Both the position numbers and the translations under genes were made by a program. The notes beneath the pieces are model-generated. The model searched no databases. It saw only the letters and a list, made by a program, of their open reading frames with translations, and was not told the DNA's origin. This document shows, in pieces, positions 6,872 through 13,265 of a stretch of DNA of 40,456 nucleotides; positions within the stretch are counted from its first letter, which is position 1; each line of letters begins with the position of its first letter. The stretch comes from CAYHHI01 sp964356335 (lineage in GTDB: Bacteria > Arandabacterota > Arandabacteria > Arandabacterales > Arandabacteraceae), in NCBI GenBank assembly GCA_964356335.1, contig CAYHHI010000028.1:1-40456 (forward strand), given 5' to 3'.

Positions 6872-8388
6872 CCATCCTCCCTGGCTTTGTCACTCGCCAC
6901 GGACGGCCGAGCGCCCCGCGTATTCGCCTCGTGGGTAAGTACCTCTGCATTTTCCAGCCAGTCTGCCGTCTGCCAGTAGCGGCCAAGCGATCTAACGGTC
7001 CTGCTCTTTTCCTCAAAATGATCCGTGGGAAAGCTGTAGAAAGAAGTGAAGACTTGTGGAAACCTCTTTATGAGGTTCGTTACCTTCGCAGGATAACCCG
7101 CAGTCTGGAATGGCTCCCGCCCAGAATACGATCCTGGTTCTTCATGCCGGGTCATGCGCGTGCGATACTCCTCATAGAGCGGCATGAGCGGGAAAGGAGC
7201 AAGCCGGTTTAGGCGGCTGTCAACCCCTATCTGGCAGAAGTAAACCATCAGGAGAAGCGTCTTCGCCAGGTCTTCTTCGGTCTCAAAAGGGAAACCCCAG
7301 ATGAAAGAGGCCACGGGCCTCATATACTCCAATGTCGTATGGATGACCTCCACAGCCTCCCGAACGGCGAAGTCCTTGTTCACCCTCTCAAGAATCCTGT
7401 CGGAGCCGGATTCGATGCCAAAGAACATGGCCTCACACCCAGCTCGTGCCATCTCGGCGAGCAATTCCCTGGTGATAAGGTTCACTCTGCCGGTACAGGA
7501 CCACTTTATATCAATCTTGTCCCGCCTTAGTCTTTCGCAGAACTCGAAGATCTTGTCCTGGCCGAGCACAAACGTTTCATCAGTGAATTCGAAGTGTTTC
7601 CTACCGTGCTTATCCTTTAGGAACTTGATCTCATCGATCACACTATCGACGCTGCGGCGGAAGTTCTTCCTCGACCACATAGGTGCAACATCGCAGAAGG
7701 TGCAGCGATATGGGCAACCTCGTGAGAAAACAATGTTGACCATGGGATATTTCTCCACCTCGATGGCATCATAGAGCGGCATGGGCAGATCATCGAGGTC
7801 TCTGATTCTTTCCCTGGCGGAGGTGGTGTGGACTTCCTCTTCGCGCCTGTGGCAGATGCCCTTGACAGCCGAAAGACCATTGGTTCGCCGCCATGAGCCG
7901 TTTCGCGAGCGATGCCCGGGCCCATTCGCTTTGTCACCCGCACGACCACCCTTCTTGCCGTCCGTCAGGCACTCCATGACCTCGAGTATTGTCTCCTCAC
8001 CTTCGCCCGCTACCACAACATCCACAAATGGGAAGCTGGCCACCAGCTCGCGGGCAACACCCGTGGGTCCAGGACCGCCCAATATCACCGTCTTCTCGGG
8101 ATGCCTTGTCTTGAAGTCCTCGACAGCTGCAATCACGAAGGGAAGCGTATCGCTCATGCAGCTTATGCCCACGATGTCAGCTGAATCTTCGAGAGAAGAA
8201 CTCCATTCCACGGGATCCAGATGCCAGTATGAACCCGCAGTGTAATCTCTGAAGTCAACCCTGTAGCCGTCCCGCTCAAGAACCGCAGCGATATAGAGCG
8301 CTCCCGCGGGCGCCGTCAGAGGGTTACTTACTGAGATGTGCACCAGGGTCAAGTCTTTCGAGTCGCCCTTCACGATCTTGCCCTTCAA
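6868..8388 (-). CDS. B12-binding domain radical SAM enzyme, copy 1
   Basis: A 506-residue paralogue of the next gene: cobalamin-binding domain (residues ~20-140, GALYIAAVLERDGYRVDFRD, VILGGPGPTG), radical SAM cluster C225-x3-C229-x2-C232 (SRGCPYRCTFCDVAP), then FFGIESGSDRIL and FIWGFPFETEEDL. Between the two domains there is a low-complexity basic/Gly insert (residues ~144-173) where the paralogue has only a few residues. The TTG start at 8388 overlaps the stop of the TPR gene (TTGA); a GTG six codons in is an alternative start. The tail (after ~residue 470) is longer than in the paralogue. Expected to be a B12-dependent methylase or cyclase; the target is inferred to be the precursor peptides. 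Confidence 0.92.
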   Translation of the reverse strand: MKGKIVKGDSKDLTLVHISVSNPLTAPAGALYIAAVLERDGYRVDFRDYTAGSYWHLDPVEWSSSLEDSADIVGISCMSDTLPFVIAAVEDFKTRHPEKTVILGGPGPTGVARELVASFPFVDVVVAGEGEETILEVMECLTDGKKGGRAGDKANGPGHRSRNGSWRRTNGLSAVKGICHRREEEVHTTSARERIRDLDDLPMPLYDAIEVEKYPMVNIVFSRGCPYRCTFCDVAPMWSRKNFRRSVDSVIDEIKFLKDKHGRKHFEFTDETFVLGQDKIFEFCERLRRDKIDIKWSCTGRVNLITRELLAEMARAGCEAMFFGIESGSDRILERVNKDFAVREAVEVIHTTLEYMRPVASFIWGFPFETEEDLAKTLLLMVYFCQIGVDSRLNRLAPFPLMPLYEEYRTRMTRHEEPGSYSGREPFQTAGYPAKVTNLIKRFPQVFTSFYSFPTDHFEEKSRTVRSLGRYWQTADWLENAEVLTHEANTRGARPSVASDKAREDG

Positions 8389-9260
8389 GATGTGATCCCT
8401 TCGCGAGTCTGCCCTTCGCGGTCCTGCCCCTCCCGAGCCTGCTCAATCTCCAGAGCCTGTTCAATCTCCAGAGCCCTCCTCATGTATTCCTGAGCTTCAA
8501 CCTCACTGCCCTGCTCGTAGCAGGCCAGGGCCAGCTTGCGGAGCGTGCTTGAATGGGAAGGGTCGATGCTCACAGCTTTGGTGAGTACCCGGACGGCATC
8601 GTCAAATCGCCGCACCTTAAGGTAAAGAGTACCGAGGTTCCTGAGAGCAGAGAGAAGGTCGGGGTTTGTCTCCAGTGCCTTGCCAAATTCACTTGCTGCC
8701 CGGTCGAAATCTCCCTCTGCCAGATACGAGGCACCCAGATTAACCCGGAGTTGCGGATCTCGGGGACGCATCTCTACCGCCTTTTCGAATTCAGAGATTG
8801 CCTCGCTGTACCGTCCCTCGGCATAGTAGGCATTCCCCAATTCCTGACGGAGTATGCAGGCGTCAGGCGTGGTCGAGCTGTTCTCGAGAGCACTCCGAAA
8901 GGTGGCGATCGCCTGGCCGCGATCGCCTATCTGCTGATATACTCGACCCAGGGCGCGATGGACGCACAAGACCCCTGGCATACCTTCAAGAGCCCGCTTG
9001 AGTTCTGCGGTTGCCTCCGCATAATTGGCACTTCGAGAGAGTAGCACACCCAGGCAATAACGGGCCCACCAGTAGTCTGGTTTTACCCAGAGCGCCTGCC
9101 GGAAGGCTTCCTCAGCCTTCCCGACCTTATCCCGAAGGGCGGCACTTACGCCGAGGGCATAATAAGCTTCAGCGCTCTCGGCACGCTCACCCAGCGCCGC
9201 CTTGAACTCATCGAAGATTCTGTCGAGCAGAACGCCTCCCCGCGATGACGCAAAGCTCAG
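8385..9260 (-). CDS. TPR-repeat protein at head of the RiPP-like operon
   Basis: A tetratricopeptide-repeat scaffold protein with repeats such as ACILRQELGNAYYAEGRYSE and LLSALRNLGTLYLKVRRFDD. The first standard start in frame is GTG at 9047, but clear TPR sequence continues upstream (AYYALGVSAALRDKVGKAEE, then AFRQALWVKPDYWWARYCLG) back to a TAA at 9261-9263, with no ATG, GTG or TTG. I therefore extend it to the CTG at 9258-9260, which is only a proposal. The C-terminus is built of short duplications: two ALEIEQ units (18 bp) and three REGxx units (15 bp). It is coupled to the B12-radical SAM gene by TTGA. Its likely role is as an assembly platform or leader-binding partner. Confidence 0.8.
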   Translation of the reverse strand: MSFASSRGGVLLDRIFDEFKAALGERAESAEAYYALGVSAALRDKVGKAEEAFRQALWVKPDYWWARYCLGVLLSRSANYAEATAELKRALEGMPGVLCVHRALGRVYQQIGDRGQAIATFRSALENSSTTPDACILRQELGNAYYAEGRYSEAISEFEKAVEMRPRDPQLRVNLGASYLAEGDFDRAASEFGKALETNPDLLSALRNLGTLYLKVRRFDDAVRVLTKAVSIDPSHSSTLRKLALACYEQGSEVEAQEYMRRALEIEQALEIEQAREGQDREGQTREGITS

Positions 9261-9277
9261 TTAAAGGTAGGACACCT

Positions 9278-9295
9278 CCTCACATCCTTGTGAGG
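9278..9295 (-). promoter_or_regulatory. hairpin overlapping the ribosome site of the TPR gene
   Basis: A 7-bp perfect stem (9278-9284 with 9289-9295, 4-nt loop) lies in the leader of the operon. On the minus strand its second arm TGTGAGG runs directly into GAGGAGGTG, the only strong ribosome site before the TPR gene, so folding would hide it. A 15-codon reading frame (9304 to 9257) runs through the hairpin and ends in CTGA, overlapping the proposed CTG start. This could be translational control; none of it is proven. Confidence 0.4.
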
Positions 9296-9329
9296 CTTTC
9301 TCATCCGAATCTGCTCTGCCCAGGATGCT

Positions 9330-9358
9330 ATCTAACCACAAAAAACGCCGGATGTCAA
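9330..9358 (-). promoter_or_regulatory. sigma-70-type promoter of the RiPP-like operon
   Basis: On the minus strand a perfect TTGACA (9353-9358) is followed, after exactly 17 bp, by TTAGAT (9330-9335). Transcription would start near 9323, about 60 nt before the TPR reading frame. It is the best promoter match seen in the window and faces the TPR/B12-radical SAM/precursor/SPASM run. Confidence 0.72.
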
Positions 9359-9433
9359 GGCGTATTGCGCCGTGGAGTGGGGTTGGGAACAGACATCATG
9401 ACCCCTGCTATGTCTTAGTTATCTGGTCTGTCT

Positions 9434-9530
9434 GGGGAGGGATCTGTGGACTGAGCTGGTGGCTTTGACTGAGGCGGAGACATGGTCTGCGGGCGATGAT
9501 GGCGGGGAGGGATCTGTGGACTGAGCTGGT
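9434..9530. repeat. 27-bp direct repeat, period 70 bp
   Basis: A 27-bp sequence containing GGGATCTGTGGACTGAGC occurs at 9434-9460 and again at 9504-9530. It lies between the end of the M50 protease gene and the operon promoter. The rest of 9360-9549 shows no reading frame of note. Confidence 0.8.
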
Positions 9531-9549
9531 AGCTGACCAACCGATGTTC

Positions 9550-10668
9550 TCATCTGAGAACTGAGAGGACAAAGTCCCCGAGCTTGAACACCACGAACAC
9601 CAGGAGACCCAGAGAATAGGCGCCCGCCGATAACCCGTAGGCAAGGTAAATTCCTTTCTCCCTTGGAGTGACTTCTCTGGGCTCGCGCCCCGGGCGGAAC
9701 CAACTCGTGGCCCTTGATCCAAGATAGTCAAACGCCCGCTTACGGAGGTTGGGGATGCCAAGGTAGTCACTCAAGAGGTAATACCCATCCAGCTTTATCA
9801 GGGGATTGAAGTTAAAGAGGGCCGTGAGCCCAGCGGTGGCAATTGTGATCGCACACGCGCCGCTCAACCAGGTCTCGCGGTCGATGAAAAACCAGACGAT
9901 AGCGGCCACGGCGTAGATGAAGACCTGGAAGAAGGTGCCCGCGGCGGATACCCAGAGTCTCTTGCCCTTGTCCTTAAAGAGCCAGGCATCACTCACATTG
10001 CAGAAGAAGGCGGGCACCAGGTAGATGAGAAGGAAGCCGATCTCATGAACTTCACCGCCATAGTACTTGCATGTCAAACCATGGGCAAATTCATGAAGAA
10101 TCGTCACCACCATTGCCACAAGCACGAATGTGGGTATCGAATCGGGCTTGAAGAGGTCTCTGGCTTGAGCCGTATATTCGCCCCACCTATAGACCGTTAT
10201 TCCAACTGCCAGGAGCGTAAGAACACTCGTCAAGACCACGAACTGCCGGGTAAAGAGGGACTTGATGTGCGGCATGAGGGCATTGAAGAACCGGTCGGGG
10301 TCAAAAGCCTTGAGCCTGAATTGGAGAAGCCTGTGGATGCCCCTGTCCTCTGTGCTCGCCTGGCGCTGAGACCGGCCGATCTCTTTGGCGGTGAGACCGG
10401 TTTCTACGAGACACAAGGCCTTGATGCGCTCCACAAACTGCTGCAGGTTTTGCATCGAAAGCGACGTTCCGAATTTCTCCTGGAAGCTCTCCTGGATTTG
10501 CTCTAAGGAAGTCTTGCCATCGAGGCGGCCAGCGATGAAGTACTCATGCTCCTTGAACTGAAAGAACCTTCGCGTGATCGGGTCCTTGACCACGTAGTAG
10601 ACGTCGGCTCCCCGCTTGACCTCGCTAGTAACCAAGTCCTGTCGCAGCTTCGGATATTCGGTCTGCAT
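9550..10668 (-). CDS. M50 membrane zinc protease with N-terminal PqqD/RRE-like domain
   Basis: The N-terminal ~90 residues (RGADVYYVVKDP, FFQFKEHEYFIAGRLDGKTS, LSMQNLQQFVERIKALCLVE) resemble the PqqD/RiPP-recognition-element-like domain found in front of YydH-type proteases. The rest is a multi-pass site-2-protease-like M50 domain: the zinc motif HEFAHGL is at about residue 192 and the third-ligand motif NPLIKLDGYYLLSDYL at about 290. I chose the ATG at 10668; a TTG 16 codons upstream keeps the frame open but has no ribosome site. It points the same way as the RiPP-like operon, 290 bp upstream of it. Expected role: binding and cleaving the leader within or near the membrane. Family is secure; the substrate is inferred. 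Confidence 0.9.
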   Translation of the reverse strand: MQTEYPKLRQDLVTSEVKRGADVYYVVKDPITRRFFQFKEHEYFIAGRLDGKTSLEQIQESFQEKFGTSLSMQNLQQFVERIKALCLVETGLTAKEIGRSQRQASTEDRGIHRLLQFRLKAFDPDRFFNALMPHIKSLFTRQFVVLTSVLTLLAVGITVYRWGEYTAQARDLFKPDSIPTFVLVAMVVTILHEFAHGLTCKYYGGEVHEIGFLLIYLVPAFFCNVSDAWLFKDKGKRLWVSAAGTFFQVFIYAVAAIVWFFIDRETWLSGACAITIATAGLTALFNFNPLIKLDGYYLLSDYLGIPNLRKRAFDYLGSRATSWFRPGREPREVTPREKGIYLAYGLSAGAYSLGLLVFVVFKLGDFVLSVLR

Positions 10669-10833
10669 ACTTCTCTGGAGGCCTCTGGAATCGTGAGCCA
10701 GAGTGCTAAACCACAATCATTTGTCACTCAGCGAGATTTCAGTCTGGCTCAAGCGTAGCCGTTGACGGATCGGCCCTTGCCGGTAATCCTTATGGTGCCA
10801 GTTTAGACTTTCCCACCGCCAAGTGCAAGGCTT

Positions 10834-10861
10834 TTGCCCGAATCGCTGCCCTTTCTATAAT
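10834..10861 (+). promoter_or_regulatory. candidate promoter for the metallo-beta-lactamase/export operon
   Basis: TATAAT at 10856-10861 with TTGCCC 16 bp upstream (10834-10839), about 95 bp before the ATG at 10960. The -10 is perfect, the -35 weak. The gap 10669-10959 otherwise holds only the divergent gene starts and a GGAGGTGATC ribosome site before 10960. Confidence 0.45.
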
Positions 10862-10959
10862 CTCTTGCCATCTGCCCATGTCTCATTTATGATAATGAAG
10901 AATTGCGCCATCCCTGCTCGGGAACGTTCTTTGCCTTTGAGCCATGGAGGTGATCCCCA

Positions 10960-12066
10960 ATGAAGAAGTATGCGATTATGGCCCTGGGCGCGTTGGCGGG
11001 CCTTGCCCTTTCGCTTCCCGCGATGGCCAGCGCGCCAGATGACGGAGAGATTTCCGCTTTTTCAATCACCGAGACATCGGCAAACCAATTGCCGACGTCC
11101 CAGCCTCTTATCATGCTTGCGCAGGGAGAGGGCGACATTGATGAGTCATTTGATTCTCATGGTGCCGATACCGACGAGCAGATGGAAGAGGACAACGCGC
11201 TTGCACCTCGCGACACCACAAAGAAGACACCCACAACAGGCACTCCCACACCCAAAACGGCCACACCCACGTCAGGCAGCCCCACACCTGCCACACCGGC
11301 CACACCCAAGCCAGCCGAGCCCAAGGCAACCACACCAGCACCAGGCACCACGCCAGGCACTACACCAGGCACTGCCGATGTGGCACCCTCCGCTCCACGT
11401 ACCGATGTTGAAAGCCTCACGAAGGGCATCCGGTGGCTGGGACATGCTTCATTTCTCATCCAGGACGCAAAGAACATCTACGTAGACCCTTACGATTTAC
11501 CAGGCGGCCTGCCTCCTGCGGACCTTATCCTTGTCACTCATGACCACGGTGACCATTTCTCTCCTGACGACATCGCGAAGATCATCAAGGAGTCAACTAC
11601 CATAGTCTCAATAGATGCTGTAAGAGACAAGATCCCTAAGAAAGCGACATTCAGAGCCGTGAAGCCCGGTGACACACTGACTGTCCAGGGTGTGCGGATC
11701 GAGGTTGTACCTGCCTACAACATCGGAAAGCAGTTCCACCCGAAAGAGAAAGGCTACGTCGGCTTCATCATTCACTCCGGAGGAAGGAGCATCTACCATG
11801 CCGGCGACACGGACTTGATCCCCGAGATGAAGAACATCAAGACTGATGTCGCCCTCCTTCCGGCCGGCGGCAAGTTCACCATGGATGGGAGCGAGGCCGC
11901 CAAGGCGGCGAATCTCATCAAGCCGAAGGTTGCAATTCCCATGCACTGGGGAAAGATCATCGGTAGCGATGCCGATGCCCAGACATTCAAGGCTCAGGCC
12001 CAAGTTCCTGTAGTTATTCTGAAACCCGAGCCAAAACAGGCCGAGGCCGGCAAGAAGCCGAAATAG
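10960..12066 (+). CDS. secreted metallo-beta-lactamase-fold hydrolase with Pro/Thr linker
   Basis: 368 residues: a signal peptide (MKKYAIMALGALAGLALSLP, then AMASA), an acidic stretch, a Pro/Thr/Ala-rich low-complexity linker (about residues 88-145, built from TPTP/TPGTTPG repeats), then a UlaG-like metallo-beta-lactamase domain. The metal motif THDHGDH is at about residue 190, and GHASFLI, YHAGDTDLIPEM and IPMHWG follow the family order. Small domains of this group hydrolyse esters, lactones or phosphodiesters; the substrate is unknown. The ribosome site GGAGGTGATC supports the ATG. It is first in an operon with an efflux adaptor (29-bp gap) and a permease, and is transcribed away from the M50 gene. 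Confidence 0.88.
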   Translation: MKKYAIMALGALAGLALSLPAMASAPDDGEISAFSITETSANQLPTSQPLIMLAQGEGDIDESFDSHGADTDEQMEEDNALAPRDTTKKTPTTGTPTPKTATPTSGSPTPATPATPKPAEPKATTPAPGTTPGTTPGTADVAPSAPRTDVESLTKGIRWLGHASFLIQDAKNIYVDPYDLPGGLPPADLILVTHDHGDHFSPDDIAKIIKESTTIVSIDAVRDKIPKKATFRAVKPGDTLTVQGVRIEVVPAYNIGKQFHPKEKGYVGFIIHSGGRSIYHAGDTDLIPEMKNIKTDVALLPAGGKFTMDGSEAAKAANLIKPKVAIPMHWGKIIGSDADAQTFKAQAQVPVVILKPEPKQAEAGKKPK

Positions 12067-12095
12067 GGCAGCGCAGGCCGAAAGGAGATCACAAC

Positions 12096-13217
12096 TTGAA
12101 GAAACTCATAATTGTGATTGTCGCGGTGACTTTGGTTGCTGTGGTCTTTGTCGCATATAAGAAAGGGCATAAGCCCAAGATACCCGAGATGCGCATAGCC
12201 GCGGCCCAGAAGGGCAATATCACCAAGGCCGTTGTGGCCACGGGCGAGATAAGGCCCCTTGCCATAGCCGAGGTCAAATCGAAACTTGGCGGCGTCGTGC
12301 GCAAGTTCTTTGTCGAAGAGGGGCAGGCTGTCGCCAGGGGACAGAAGCTCGCCGAAATAGTGCCGGCCTCCACACCCGAAGAGCTCCTCGCTGCCAGACA
12401 GCAGGTGAAGACCGCCAAACTGCAGCTTGACCAGTCCCAGCGAAATCTGGAGCGCCTTGAAGGTCTTGCTTCGAAGAACCTCGTGTCTGACAAGGATGCC
12501 GAGGATGCCGAGACCCAACTCTCGATTGATGCAGCCCGGTATGACGCTGCAATGGCGGAGCTCCAGGTTCTCGAGCAGGGAGCATCCACCGGCAAATCGG
12601 GAGGCGCGCAGACCGAAAGCGGCAAAGCCGAAAGTAATGTGACCACCGAAGCCCTGGCAGATATGATCATCACTTCACCTGTGGCAGGTATAGTGCTGTC
12701 GCGAAACGTAGATGAAGGCTCATCCGTGATAGCCATGTCCTCGGCCTATGGCGGCACGAGTATCATGACCCTCGCGGACGTATCTACCATGCACGTTGAA
12801 GGTGACGTTGACGAAAGCGATGTGGGAAAGATAAGGGATGGGATGCTGGCAAAGATCTTCGTCGACGCCTTCCCCGATACCACCTTCCAGGGAGTTCTCA
12901 CCAGGATCGCCCCGCTTGGAGTCAAGGCCGAGGGCGTGGTGAATTTCAAGGTCGAGGCCCAGGTGATAGGCGATACTCGCCTCTTGAAGACCGGGATGTC
13001 GGCCGATGTCCAGCTGGTTCTCGATGAACGCAAGGACGTGCTGACGCTTCCCGAAGGCGCCGTGATTTATGAAGGGGATAGCACCTTCGTGGAGAAGGTG
13101 GATGCCGCCGCCAAGGGCGGCAAGACGCGCGTGTCCGTGAAGACGGGCTTGAGCGACGGCATAAAGACTGAGATAGTCAGCGGCCTGAATGAGGGTGAAA
13201 AAGTCGTCCTCCAATGA
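12096..13217 (+). CDS. membrane fusion protein (MacA/HlyD-type efflux adaptor)
   Basis: 373 residues with an N-terminal membrane anchor (residues 3-23), split lipoyl/barrel-sandwich halves (near 45-85, VVATGEIRPLAIAEVKSKLG, and near 190-205), a coiled-coil hairpin between them (EELLAARQQVKTAKLQLDQS, NLERLEGLASKNLV) and C-terminal beta-barrel and membrane-proximal domains. This is the MacA-like order; such adaptors join an inner-membrane transporter to an outer-membrane channel. The start is TTG at 12096 behind AAAGGAGATC. It is directly followed by a double FtsX/MacB permease, which is its natural partner. Confidence 0.92.
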   Translation: MKKLIIVIVAVTLVAVVFVAYKKGHKPKIPEMRIAAAQKGNITKAVVATGEIRPLAIAEVKSKLGGVVRKFFVEEGQAVARGQKLAEIVPASTPEELLAARQQVKTAKLQLDQSQRNLERLEGLASKNLVSDKDAEDAETQLSIDAARYDAAMAELQVLEQGASTGKSGGAQTESGKAESNVTTEALADMIITSPVAGIVLSRNVDEGSSVIAMSSAYGGTSIMTLADVSTMHVEGDVDESDVGKIRDGMLAKIFVDAFPDTTFQGVLTRIAPLGVKAEGVVNFKVEAQVIGDTRLLKTGMSADVQLVLDERKDVLTLPEGAVIYEGDSTFVEKVDAAAKGGKTRVSVKTGLSDGIKTEIVSGLNEGEKVVLQ

Positions 13218-13265
13218 CCCGATCCTGAAACACAGACTGTGTCCTACATATGAGGTCGTTCGGCT

